Origin: Alphaproteobacteria bacterium
GTDB taxonomy: Bacteria; Pseudomonadota; Alphaproteobacteria; SHVR01
Length of the DNA: 64,000 nucleotides
Assembly: GCA_009694185.1 (NCBI GenBank)
Contig: SHVR01000001.1
Location: forward strand, 1-64,000
Direction of reading: 5' to 3'
The position numbers were made by a program, and so were the translations under genes. The notes under the pieces were generated by a model. It was not told where the DNA came from. It did no database searches and saw only the letters and a program-made list of their open reading frames with translations. Positions 20,242 through 29,762 of this stretch are shown here, one piece after another; the stretch's first letter is position 1; each line of letters begins with the position of its first letter.

Positions 20242-22028
20242 GCGACGCACTCGATCCCATCCAGGTCTCCGTCATGGCGAATCGCCTCGATGGCATCGTG
20301 CGAGAGATGACCAACACGCTGCTGCGCGCCGCCCGCTCGGCCGTCATCTCGTCGGCGCGCGACTTCTCCTGCTGCCTGGTCACCGGCGACGACCAGCTCC
20401 TGGCGTCGGCGGAAGGCCTGCCGGTTCACATTTTCGGCTGCCACATCCAGACCGCCAACATGCGGCGCTATCACGGCCAAGACATCCACCGGGGCGATGC
20501 CTATCTCGACAATGACCCCTATGGCGGCAATACCCATCCGGCCGACCATACCTTCATGGTGCCGGTCTTCTTCGAGGGTGAGCATCTGTTCACCAGCGTC
20601 GCCAAGTGCCACATGGCCGACATCGGCAATTCCATCCCGTCGAGCTACTTCGTGCTAGCGCGCGACGTGTATCATGAGGGCGCCCTGATATTCCCAGGCG
20701 TGCGCATCCAGCGCGACTTCCGCAACATCAACGACATCGTGCGCATGTGTCGGGCGCGCATTCGCGTACCCGATCAATGGTACGGCGACTATCTGGCGGG
20801 TCTCGGCAGTGCCAGGGTGGCGGAACGGCGGCTGGAAGAGTTTTGCGCTAAATATGGCGCCCGGGCGGTGCAGCGCTTCATGGCCGATTGGTTCGACTAT
20901 TCCGAGCGCCGGATGATCGACAATATTCGCCGGCTGCCGAAAGCCAGGTTGGTGAACAAGGGCCGGTCCGATCCGCTGGAGGGCATCCTGCCGGCCGGCC
21001 TCGAGCTCACGGTGAAGATCGAGATCGACCCCGGCGAGGCCATGATCCACATCGATCTCTCGGACAATCCGCCCTGCGTCGATGTCGGGCTGAACACCTC
21101 GCTTGGGGCCGCCACCTCCGCCGTCGTCGGCGCCGTGTTCAATGCCCTGGAGAAGGACGTTCCGCGTAACGCCGGGAGCTTCAGGCGCCTCCGGTTCACT
21201 TACGCCGAAGAGAGCGTGGTGGCGGCGCCCAAATTTCCCCATTCCTGTTCAATGGGCACCACCAATGTCGCCGAGCGGCTGGTGAACATCACCCAATCGG
21301 CATTTGCCCAGTTGGGCGATGGCCATGGCCTCAGCGAAGGCGGTACCGGCCTCGGCGTCGGCATGGCGGTGATCTCGGGCAAGGACCATCGGCGCGCCGA
21401 CGCGCCCTTCGTCAACCGCATGATGCTGTCGACCAATGGTGGCCCGTCCTCGCCCGTGGCCGATGGCTGGGTGAACTACGCCATCCCGGTGATCGCCGGG
21501 TTGATGTATCGCGACAGCGTCGAGGTCGACGAGCTGAAGCATCCGATCCGCGTGCGGTCGCTGGCGCTGGTGGCCGACAGCGCCGGCGCCGGACGCCACC
21601 GGGGGGCGCCCGCGCAGCAGATCGAGCTGACGCCGACCGGCAATGACGTGACCGTCGTCATCTCCTGCGACGGCCAGCACGCCCCGCCCCGGGGCGTGGT
21701 TGGCGGTCTTGCCGGCACACCCGGCGCCACCTGGCTGGTCGGCGAGAATGGCGATACCTCACGCCTGCCCAATGTCGTGCAAGTGGTGCTCGGGAAAACT
21801 CAGAGTCTGCGCGGCCGCGACAGCTCCGGCGGCGGCTATGGCGATCCGCTGGAGCGCGACCCCCAGCGCGTCTGGCACGACGTGCTGGAGGGCTGGGAAA
21901 GCCGCGACAAGGCGAGCGACACCTATGGCGTCATTTTCACCGGCGAGATCGATGACGACAGTCTTGCCGTCAATACGGCCGCCACGGCGCTGCGCCGGGC
22001 GACACTGCGCAAAGGGAGGCCCGCATGA
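20238..22028 (+). CDS. Hydantoinase/oxoprolinase subunit B (HyuB-like)
   Basis: 'MSDALDPIQVSVMANRLDGIVREMTNTLLRAARSAVISSARDFSC', 'DPYGGNTHPADHTFMVPVF'; ATGA overlap with hyuA. Confidence 0.93.
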   Translation: MSDALDPIQVSVMANRLDGIVREMTNTLLRAARSAVISSARDFSCCLVTGDDQLLASAEGLPVHIFGCHIQTANMRRYHGQDIHRGDAYLDNDPYGGNTHPADHTFMVPVFFEGEHLFTSVAKCHMADIGNSIPSSYFVLARDVYHEGALIFPGVRIQRDFRNINDIVRMCRARIRVPDQWYGDYLAGLGSARVAERRLEEFCAKYGARAVQRFMADWFDYSERRMIDNIRRLPKARLVNKGRSDPLEGILPAGLELTVKIEIDPGEAMIHIDLSDNPPCVDVGLNTSLGAATSAVVGAVFNALEKDVPRNAGSFRRLRFTYAEESVVAAPKFPHSCSMGTTNVAERLVNITQSAFAQLGDGHGLSEGGTGLGVGMAVISGKDHRRADAPFVNRMMLSTNGGPSSPVADGWVNYAIPVIAGLMYRDSVEVDELKHPIRVRSLALVADSAGAGRHRGAPAQQIELTPTGNDVTVVISCDGQHAPPRGVVGGLAGTPGATWLVGENGDTSRLPNVVQVVLGKTQSLRGRDSSGGGYGDPLERDPQRVWHDVLEGWESRDKASDTYGVIFTGEIDDDSLAVNTAATALRRATLRKGRPA

Positions 22029-23326
22029 CGAACCTCATTCAACATCCGGGCTCGGTCCGGGCGCTTGGCGCCGAGATGGCCGAGGGTCGCCTCAGCGCCG
22101 TGGCACTGGTGGAACGCTGCCTCGATCGCATCGCCCTGGTGGATGGCCAGGTTCAGGCCTGGATCCATGTGCAAGCGGAAGCGGCGCTGGCCGCCGCCAG
22201 GGTGCTGGATGGCGAACGCCAGGCCGGCCTGACCCGGAGCCCGTTGCATGGCATTCCCGTCGCGGTGAAGGACGTGATCGATGTTGCCGGCCTGCCGACC
22301 CGGGCCAACAGCCCGTCGCGCGCCGACATCCCGCCGGCCACGGCGGATGCGACGGTGGTGGCACATCTGCGCGCGGCCGGGGCCATCATCCTGGGCAAGG
22401 TGCATACCACCGAGTTCGCCTATTTCCAGTCCCTGCCGCCGACCCGCAATCCCCACAAACTGACACGGACACCGGGCGGCTCGTCCGCCGGCTCCGGTGC
22501 CGCCATCGCGTCGGGGACCGTTCCGCTGGCGTTGGGGACCCAGACCGCCGGCAGCGTGAACCGGCCGGCGGCCTACACCGGCGTCGGCGCCTTCAAGCCC
22601 TCGGCGCTCGCCGTCGGCGGCGCGGGCGTCGTGCCGTTGGCGCCAAGCTTCGACACGGTGGGCGCCTTCGGCGCCAGTGCCGGCGATGCGGCGCTGCTGG
22701 CGGCGGGATATGTGGCGGACCATCTCGCCATGGCGCGGCTCAAGCCATGGACGCCGCGCATATTGGTGCTCGATGACCCGATGCTGTCGGCGAACGGCAA
22801 GCCCGCCATGGCCGCCTGCATCGCCGGCTTGGTGGACCGACTGGGCCGCTCCGGGCTTGCCGTGGAACGCTGGGCGTCACCGGTCCCCTGGGCCGACCTG
22901 TTGGCGACGCAACGCGTGGTGCTGATGGCCGAACTCGGCCGGACCCATGCGCGCGCACCCCGAGATCGCATCGCACCCAGGCTCGCCGCCGATATCGACA
23001 CCGGCCTCGCGATCGCCCAGGCGGACTATGCGGCGGCGCTCTACCGGCTCTTGGGCTTCCGCCGTCAATTCTGGCGGAACGTCGCCGACGATGTCCTGCT
23101 TCTCCTGCCGGCGGCCCCGGATGTCGCGCCCGACGACGGCACCACGGGCGATCCCTCCTTCATCATCCCCCTAAACACGCTGGGCGGCCCCATTGCGACA
23201 CTCCGGGCGGGTTTCGCTGCGGATAGCGCGATGCCGGTCGGCGCGCTGCTCGGCGCCGCTCCGGGCGCCGATGCCAGGCTCGCCGGCTTCCTCTTGTCCG
23301 ATACCGGTATCGCCCTCGACCTCTAG
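22025..23326 (+). CDS. Amidase (amidase-signature family)
   Basis: 'GIPVAVKDVIDVAGLPT', 'TPGGSSAGSGAAIASGTVPLALGTQTAGSVNRPAAY' with the Ser-cisSer-Lys triad region. Confidence 0.92.
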   Translation: MTNLIQHPGSVRALGAEMAEGRLSAVALVERCLDRIALVDGQVQAWIHVQAEAALAAARVLDGERQAGLTRSPLHGIPVAVKDVIDVAGLPTRANSPSRADIPPATADATVVAHLRAAGAIILGKVHTTEFAYFQSLPPTRNPHKLTRTPGGSSAGSGAAIASGTVPLALGTQTAGSVNRPAAYTGVGAFKPSALAVGGAGVVPLAPSFDTVGAFGASAGDAALLAAGYVADHLAMARLKPWTPRILVLDDPMLSANGKPAMAACIAGLVDRLGRSGLAVERWASPVPWADLLATQRVVLMAELGRTHARAPRDRIAPRLAADIDTGLAIAQADYAAALYRLLGFRRQFWRNVADDVLLLLPAAPDVAPDDGTTGDPSFIIPLNTLGGPIATLRAGFAADSAMPVGALLGAAPGADARLAGFLLSDTGIALDL

Positions 23327-23376
23327 CCATGGCGGCGCGGATCGTCTTTGCTCACCACCATCCAGGGCACGATCTC

Positions 23377-23524
23377 ATACCAGGTCTCGATGATCGAAAC
23401 CGATCATCGAGACGCCCTCAAACGCCGGGCGCGCGCTCCGCGCGCTTGGCTTTCGCCGCATCCGCGGCGCGGCGCGGTCGCGCCGGCCAAGCCTCGATGA
23501 GTCAAGCTCATCGAGGCTTGGTAT
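23377..23524. repeat. BIME/REP-like mosaic of five consecutive palindromes bounded by inverted repeats
   Basis: Termini ATACCAGGTCTCGATGA (23377-23393) and TCATCGAGGCTTGGTAT (23508-23524) match 15/17 as inverted repeats. Perfect stem-loops at 23384-23413, 23429-23445, 23454-23469, 23471-23484 and 23487-23521. Confidence 0.8.
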
Positions 23525-24384
23525 CAGTAGCTTGGCTTGGTCGGAAAAGGCGTGAGCTGCAGCTCGTGTGTCCAGCACGACCGGTCCTGGGTGTGCAGGT
23601 AGTAGAACGCCTCGGCGATCTTGACCGGATTCATCACGATATCCGGTCGATTCTGGGCCCTTGGCAGCGCCCTGGTTCCGGGTGAGTCGATCAGACCGTC
23701 GATCACCACGTTGGCGACATGCACGCCATGCTCGGAATATTCCTCGCTGAGCACCTGCGCCAGCGTACGCATCATGACCCGGGGATAGTAAAGCGACTCT
23801 CCGGTCATTCGCTTCGTCCCCCGGAGCGACTTGGCGTTGTTGGAAAAGAAGAACGACCCTTGGCCCTTCTTCCGCATGGCCGGCAACACTTCCTTGGCCA
23901 CGAGAAAGGGTCCGCGGCTGGCAATGTGCTGGGCCGTGTCGAACATCTCTACCGGGATATGTTCGAGCAGTTCTTTCTCGGGCGGCAGATCACGGCCTTC
24001 CAGGTAACCGGCGTTGTAGACCAGAACCTCCGGATCGCCGGCCTCGCGCCGGATGGCGGCGAACGCCGCCCCGACAGAGTCTTGCGAGGTGAGATCCAGC
24101 TCGACGATCATGCAATCGCCGCCCTGCTCCCGGATGGCCTTCGCCAGTGCCGCGGCATTGGCCTCGGCGCGGGTCGTCAGCGCGACAAAAAAACCCTCCC
24201 GCGCGAACTTCTGGGAAATGGCGCCCCCGACGCCCCAGCGCACGCCGATCGGCAGGTTGCCATCGTCCAGGGCTTTGCCGTGCGCCAGCTTGGTATTGCG
24301 GCCATCCGCCTGCCACTTCGAGGTGGCACCGACCACCACCGCCACTGGCTTGCCCTTGGCGTTCGCTTTGGGATTTTCGCTCAT
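23524..24384 (-). CDS. SDR family NAD(P)-dependent oxidoreductase
   Basis: 'VALTTRAEANAAALAKAIREQGGDCMIVELDLTSQDSV', 'EVLVYNAGYLEGRD'; Rossmann-like SDR fold, atypical catalytic YxxxK region. Confidence 0.75.
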   Translation of the reverse strand: MSENPKANAKGKPVAVVVGATSKWQADGRNTKLAHGKALDDGNLPIGVRWGVGGAISQKFAREGFFVALTTRAEANAAALAKAIREQGGDCMIVELDLTSQDSVGAAFAAIRREAGDPEVLVYNAGYLEGRDLPPEKELLEHIPVEMFDTAQHIASRGPFLVAKEVLPAMRKKGQGSFFFSNNAKSLRGTKRMTGESLYYPRVMMRTLAQVLSEEYSEHGVHVANVVIDGLIDSPGTRALPRAQNRPDIVMNPVKIAEAFYYLHTQDRSCWTHELQLTPFPTKPSY

Positions 24385-24477
24385 TCGGAGACTTTCCCTT
24401 GGTTGTTTGTCGCGTTCGGGCGTCTAGAAAACACGTTCCGCCACATGGCTTGGAAGCCGTTGGGACCATGACGCATG

Positions 24478-25305
24478 TCAGGCCGCTCGGTCCCAGCCCC
24501 ACCAAGCGCACAGCGCTTCTCCCATGATGAGGCGCTTGTCCCGATCGCCGAGCCACGGCAACTCCTCGGTGAACATTGCCACGCATTGGCCCCAGGAACA
24601 GGGCATCTTCGTGATGTCCGTGCCCCAGAACATTCGGCTGGCACCAAATGCGTCGTAGATCTGTCGCAGGTAAGTGTGCATCGCCGGAAATGGATAGGCC
24701 TCGCTGGAATAGCCCGGCGCGCCGGTCGCCTTGACCGCCACATTGGGGAACTTCGCCAACGCCAAAAGGTCCGGGATGTGGGTCATGGCGGCGGCATCTT
24801 TCAGCGTGGTCATGCCGCCCCGGCCGCCCAGGTGATCGATCGTTAATCGAAGTCCGGGGTGGCGCTCGGCGATCCGGCCAAGCTCGGTCAGCGAATCCGT
24901 CGCCAGCGCGGCGATGGGAACACCGGCATTTTCGGCTTCCGCCCAAAGCCAGTCGATGGTGCCATCGGCCAGCCAGCGCCGCGCGGGATCGTGCAGGAAC
25001 GTGTACCGCAGACCGAGCATGCCGGGTTGTTCTCTCCAACTTCTGATCGCCGCGCTGGATTCCGGCCGATCGAGCGGCACCGAACCCATGATCGCGAACC
25101 GGCCGGGATAGTCCCGGACCGCTTTCAATGCCATGTCGGTCGAACCCGGGTCCCAACCCGGCGGATGAATGACGGCCGCATCGACACCGCCTTGGTCCAT
25201 CAAGGCGACGGCCTCCGCGGGGGTAAAGGCCGTCACTTGGCGATGCGAAAGGTTGCTTGGCAAGCCCGTTCCCCAGAGGTGAATTTGGGCGTCGACTATC
25301 CGCAT
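24478..25305 (-). CDS. Amidohydrolase family (amidohydrolase-2)
   Basis: 'MRIVDAQIHLWG', 'LRLTIDHLGGRGG', 'MFWGTDITKMP'. Confidence 0.88.
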   Translation of the reverse strand: MRIVDAQIHLWGTGLPSNLSHRQVTAFTPAEAVALMDQGGVDAAVIHPPGWDPGSTDMALKAVRDYPGRFAIMGSVPLDRPESSAAIRSWREQPGMLGLRYTFLHDPARRWLADGTIDWLWAEAENAGVPIAALATDSLTELGRIAERHPGLRLTIDHLGGRGGMTTLKDAAAMTHIPDLLALAKFPNVAVKATGAPGYSSEAYPFPAMHTYLRQIYDAFGASRMFWGTDITKMPCSWGQCVAMFTEELPWLGDRDKRLIMGEALCAWWGWDRAA

Positions 25306-25548
25306 CGCACGCTCTCCCTGCATTTTTACGGGCCGTGTAACCAGACTTGGTGTACCTACGACCATGCGGACCATCATATGGCCGACTTGAACGATACGAT
25401 GATCGGGTTTCTCGCGAAAGCTCACATTTAGCGACCGCATTTTAGCGACCTCGTTGCCGCCCGACAAAATCGTGGCTACCCTTCGTCACGGTCGATAGAT
25501 CCGGTCGGCTGGCTGGCGATTTCCCGTTCATAGTCAGGGTGAAAAATC

Positions 25549-26352
25549 GTGGAAACCAAGGACCTGTTGGTACGGCGCGACGAGGGCGTCCTCGTGCTGA
25601 CGTTTAATCGTCCCGAGCACCGGAATGCACTGACCATGGCGATGCAGGAGCGTCTTGGGGATGAACTTGCCGCCGCCGAACTCGATAACGAGATCGGCTG
25701 CGTCGTGCTCACCGGCGCCGCCGGCGCCTTCTGCGCCGGCGGCGACGTGAAAAACATGGCGCGTGGTCACGCCTCGGGCCAGCCCATCGACCAGGTCAAG
25801 CGCATGGAGACGCAGCGCCAGTCGCACCGGCGTTCGTCACTCCGGCTGTTTGAGATGGCAAAGCCAACGCTCGCGGCGCTTCCGGGTCCGGCGGCCGGCG
25901 CCGGTTTTTCGATGGCGCTCGCCTGCGACATGCGCATTGCCGCCGATACGGCCATCATGACCACGGCCTTCGTGAAGGTCGGCCTGTCCGGAGACTATGG
26001 CGGCACCTATCTTCTGACGCAATTGGTCGGTCCGGCGAAGGCGCGCGAGCTCTATCTCCTGGGCGAGCGGATCGACATGGTCGAGGCGTTTAGGCTCGGG
26101 CTCGTCAACTGGGTGGTGCCGGCGGCTCAACTCGAGACGAAGACAATGGAGATTGCAAAGCGCCTCGCTTCGGGTCCCCGGGTTGCCCACCGTTTCATCA
26201 AGGACAATCTCAACCGTGCCTTGAAGGCGAGCTTCGCCGACTGCCTCGACATGGAAAGCGCCAACCTGATGCAGCTGCGCGACACCGAGGACCACAAGGA
26301 AGCAGCCCTGGCTTTTGCCGAGAAGCGCCCACCGAAGTTCAAGGGACGGTGA
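25549..26352 (+). CDS. Enoyl-CoA hydratase/isomerase family
   Basis: 'LTGAAGAFCAGGDVKNM', 'KPTLAALPGPAAGAGFSMALACDMRIA'. Confidence 0.92.
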   Translation: METKDLLVRRDEGVLVLTFNRPEHRNALTMAMQERLGDELAAAELDNEIGCVVLTGAAGAFCAGGDVKNMARGHASGQPIDQVKRMETQRQSHRRSSLRLFEMAKPTLAALPGPAAGAGFSMALACDMRIAADTAIMTTAFVKVGLSGDYGGTYLLTQLVGPAKARELYLLGERIDMVEAFRLGLVNWVVPAAQLETKTMEIAKRLASGPRVAHRFIKDNLNRALKASFADCLDMESANLMQLRDTEDHKEAALAFAEKRPPKFKGR

Positions 26353-26369
26353 CGGGAACGGGCACCCAC

Positions 26370-27446
26370 TCAGGAAGCGATCCCGAGCAGCCGCGCCGCG
26401 GTTCCGCCGAGGATCGCGATCCGCTCGTCGTCATTCAATCCGGGCGTGCCGAGCACCAGGTCGACCTCGGTGCTGGTCCACGGGAACGGGTAGTCGGTTC
26501 CCATCATGACCAGGCCGGGACCGGTTTCCGCGATCAGGTGGCGCAACGCCTCGGGCGTGAACACGATCGTGTCGAAATAGAGCTGACCATCCTTGAGATA
26601 CGCGGTCGGATTTTTCTTGGGCAACGGGCCGACCCGGTTGGGGAAGGTCCGGCACACGGCGTCCGAACGGTTGGCGTAGGACGGCAAGAAGCCGCCGCCA
26701 TGGGCGGCACAGATCTTGAGTCCGGGAAAGCGATCGAGCGTGCCTTCGAAGATCAGGTGCGACAACGCGATCGTGGTTTCGAGGGGGTTGCCGATCGTGT
26801 TCGTCAGCAGGCCGCCGCCGGCGAGCCGCCCGCTCGGCTCCAGTTCGCGCGTACCCAGCGGGTGCATGAAGACGAGCACGCCGAGTTCCTCGCATTTGGC
26901 CCAGAAGGGATGGAATTTGGGATTGGCCAATTCCTCGCCGGCGACGCTGCCGCCAACTCCGACGCCGCGAAAGCCGAGCTTTTTGACCGCGTATTCGACC
27001 TGTTCGGCGGCGATATCGGGATATTGCAATGACGCCGTTGCAAAGGCGACGAAGCGCTCGGGGTTGGCCCCGCAGAATTCGACCAAGGTCTCGTTCTGGA
27101 CCTTGATCAGTTGGGCGGCGACATCGCGCTCGGCGCGGTACCAATAGGGGTTGATGCTCAGCGCCTCGACGTCGATGCCTTGGGCGTCCATTGCCTGGAT
27201 GCGGGTGCCGGTGTCGGTCATCAGCAAGCCGGGTGCTTCGAGCGGCAGGTCGACCAGCGCCATCGCCGCCGGCACCGCGCAATGGGCGTGCACGTCGACG
27301 GTTTTGACCCGTTTGCCGTTGACCACGACCTCCCGTCGCCGCCCATGGGCGTGCGGGCCCGGCGCCGAGGCCGCGCCGGTCATGGCGCAGCCGATGAATG
27401 CGATGCCGGCCATGGTGGTCGCGAGCAGATCCCCGGTTATTGGCAT
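26370..27446 (-). CDS. Amidohydrolase family, ACMSD-like
   Basis: 'VKTVDVHAHCAVP', 'PGLKICAAHGGGFLPSYANRSDA', 'VMMGTDYPFPW'. Confidence 0.9.
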   Translation of the reverse strand: MPITGDLLATTMAGIAFIGCAMTGAASAPGPHAHGRRREVVVNGKRVKTVDVHAHCAVPAAMALVDLPLEAPGLLMTDTGTRIQAMDAQGIDVEALSINPYWYRAERDVAAQLIKVQNETLVEFCGANPERFVAFATASLQYPDIAAEQVEYAVKKLGFRGVGVGGSVAGEELANPKFHPFWAKCEELGVLVFMHPLGTRELEPSGRLAGGGLLTNTIGNPLETTIALSHLIFEGTLDRFPGLKICAAHGGGFLPSYANRSDAVCRTFPNRVGPLPKKNPTAYLKDGQLYFDTIVFTPEALRHLIAETGPGLVMMGTDYPFPWTSTEVDLVLGTPGLNDDERIAILGGTAARLLGIAS

Positions 27447-27583
27447 TGCCGTCCCTCCTCCAAGGGTATTCGGTCGGTTCGCCAGCCTACTACGCCTCGA
27501 TCCCGGCCGGCATCGGGACATTTCCTTGCCACCCGCACACCTCCGGGACTAGCGTTTCCCCGACATCCAGGGGAGGAAATCAA

Positions 27584-28519
27584 ATGTCCGTCTTCGTCAT
27601 CGGTGGCACCGGTTTCATTGGTCATCGCGTTGTCCGCCTGCTCGCCCAGCGCGGCGAGATGGTCACCTGCATGGATATCAATCCGGGTGCCCATTCATTC
27701 GCCGATCTCGGCGCCCAAGTCAGTTCGGTGCGGGGCGACGTCACCCAGTTCGACGATGTCATGGCCCAGATGACCAAGGCGCGGCCGGAGCGGGTGATCA
27801 ATCTCTCCTACTTTATCGGCTCCGACCATGCGCCGCATGTGGCGATGAAACTCAATATCCTCGGCATGGACAACTGCTTCGAGGCGGCGCGTTTGCTGAA
27901 CGTGAAGCACACCATGTATGCCAGCTCGCTGGCCGTGAACGGCAAGCAGACTCATTACGGTAACCGCCCGGTGACCGAGACGGACGAGGTGCATGGCGAA
28001 TACCAATATGCCAAGCACAAGATCGTCAATGAATGGCAGGCGCAGGACTACACGGAAAAATTCGGCATGCTGATCACCGGCATCCGCCCCGCCAACGTTA
28101 CCGGCCCGGACAAGGTGCGCGGATCGGTCGATCACGTGAATATCATCACCGAGCCAGCGCGCGGCAACCCGATCAGTTTCCCGTTCAAGGATGCCATGCG
28201 CAGCCCGATCCATGTCGACGACATCGCGGAGGTGTTCGCCCGCGTGCTGATGAGCGAGAAACCGCAATACCGGATCTACAATTCCGGCGGTACCGGCATC
28301 AGCCTGGGCGAAATCGCCGACATCGTCGGCGGCTATCTGCCTGGGGCCGGGATCAGCTTCGACAAGGACACCGGCGGCAAGGAGGCCTCCGGCAACTATT
28401 TGATCGACAATGCCCGGCTGGTGCGGGAGTTCGGCGTGCAGTACCGCCCCTACCATGAGCGCGTTCTCCAGATCATCAACGACGTGCGCCGCGACAAGGG
28501 CCTGCCGCCACTCAGGTAA
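27584..28519 (+). CDS. NAD-dependent epimerase/dehydratase (extended SDR)
   Basis: 'MSVFVIGGTGFIGHRVVRLLAQRGEMVTCMDINPG'; ATG 27584 preceded by GGGAGG. Confidence 0.9.
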   Translation: MSVFVIGGTGFIGHRVVRLLAQRGEMVTCMDINPGAHSFADLGAQVSSVRGDVTQFDDVMAQMTKARPERVINLSYFIGSDHAPHVAMKLNILGMDNCFEAARLLNVKHTMYASSLAVNGKQTHYGNRPVTETDEVHGEYQYAKHKIVNEWQAQDYTEKFGMLITGIRPANVTGPDKVRGSVDHVNIITEPARGNPISFPFKDAMRSPIHVDDIAEVFARVLMSEKPQYRIYNSGGTGISLGEIADIVGGYLPGAGISFDKDTGGKEASGNYLIDNARLVREFGVQYRPYHERVLQIINDVRRDKGLPPLR

Positions 28520-28603
28520 TGTCGGCGGCGAGTGAGGGCGGTGGGGCTTGAGGCGAGCCCGAATGCTGTAGAGTGGGGCCGGTCGACATCGGAGAAGCGT
28601 GCC

Positions 28604-29758
28604 ATGAATCTCAGTCTTGACGGCGTTCGTGTGTTGGAGCTGGCGCGCTACCAGGCGGGTCCGCGCGGTGGCATGATCATGTCCGACCTGGGCGCCGAGG
28701 TAATCAAGATCGAGCGGCTGGGCGGCGAGGAGACCCGCAAGAATCCCCCCATCGTGCGCGGTCAGAGCGTCTACTTCTCGGTGTACAACCGCGGCAAGAA
28801 GAGCCTATGCCTGGATATGCGCCAGGAGCGCGGCAAGGCGATCTTCGCCGATCTGGTGTCGCGGTCGGACATGGTCCTGGAGAACTTTCGGCCGGGCGTG
28901 ATGCAAGCCATGGGCTTCGCCTACGAGCAGCTTCGCGCTCTCAAGCAGGACATCATCCTGGTGTCGGTGTCGGGCTTCGGCCAATACGGACCCTATATCG
29001 ATCGTCCGGCCTTCGACCCGCTCGGCCAGGCGATGAGCGGCCTGATGGCGTTGACCGGACAACCGGTGGGTCGGCCGGTCGGCACCGCCTCATCGGTGGT
29101 CGACCGCTATACCGCGTTACACGCGACCATCGGCGCGTTGGCGGCACTCAGGCACCGCGACCGCACGGGCGAGGGGCAGCTGGTCGATGTCTGCTTGTTG
29201 GATTCCGCGCTGACCATGGTCGAGATCCCCATGTCCTACTATCTCGCCACCGGCGAGGAAGGCGGCGAAGGTGGCCGGCCGCCCTACCGGGCCAAGGATG
29301 GCTGGGTGGTGATCGCGGCCACTGGTCGCGACATGGTAGGGCGGCTGATGGCGCTCGTCTCGGGCGACGCCGCCCCGGCGGATGCCGGACCGATCAATAG
29401 CGCGGCCGGCGCCGGCGATGAGCGCCGCAAGCGCCTCGATGCCTGGTGCGCCGATCGCACCGTCGACCAAATTGTCGCCCTGTTACTCGACGCGGGTGTG
29501 CCGGTGGCGCCTGTCCGCACCATTCCGGAAGCGACAAGGGATCCGCATCTCTGGGCGCGCGAGATGCTGGTGAAGATGCCCGACCCGGTCGCCGGCGAGA
29601 TGTACCTGCCGGGTGCCACGGTGAAGATGTCGCGGACGCCGGGCAAGCCGGGCCCGGTGCCGACGCCGGGCCAGCACACCGACGAGCTGCTCACACAACT
29701 GCTGGGCTATGACGGGGCAATGCTGGCCGAGCTGCGCGCGGCCAAGGTGATCGGATAA
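28604..29758 (+). CDS. CaiB/BaiF family CoA-transferase
   Basis: 'LDGVRVLELARYQAGPRGGMIMSDLGAEVIKIERLGGEETR', 'NRGKKSLCLDMRQERGKAIFADLV'. Confidence 0.92.
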   Translation: MNLSLDGVRVLELARYQAGPRGGMIMSDLGAEVIKIERLGGEETRKNPPIVRGQSVYFSVYNRGKKSLCLDMRQERGKAIFADLVSRSDMVLENFRPGVMQAMGFAYEQLRALKQDIILVSVSGFGQYGPYIDRPAFDPLGQAMSGLMALTGQPVGRPVGTASSVVDRYTALHATIGALAALRHRDRTGEGQLVDVCLLDSALTMVEIPMSYYLATGEEGGEGGRPPYRAKDGWVVIAATGRDMVGRLMALVSGDAAPADAGPINSAAGAGDERRKRLDAWCADRTVDQIVALLLDAGVPVAPVRTIPEATRDPHLWAREMLVKMPDPVAGEMYLPGATVKMSRTPGKPGPVPTPGQHTDELLTQLLGYDGAMLAELRAAKVIG

Positions 29759-29762
29759 CCGT

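Noticed and set aside
23377-23524. CRISPR array hypothesis for the repeated CTCGATGA units
   Set aside because: Repeats are palindromic and inverted, spacing is irregular, and there are no unique equal-length spacers or cas genes.
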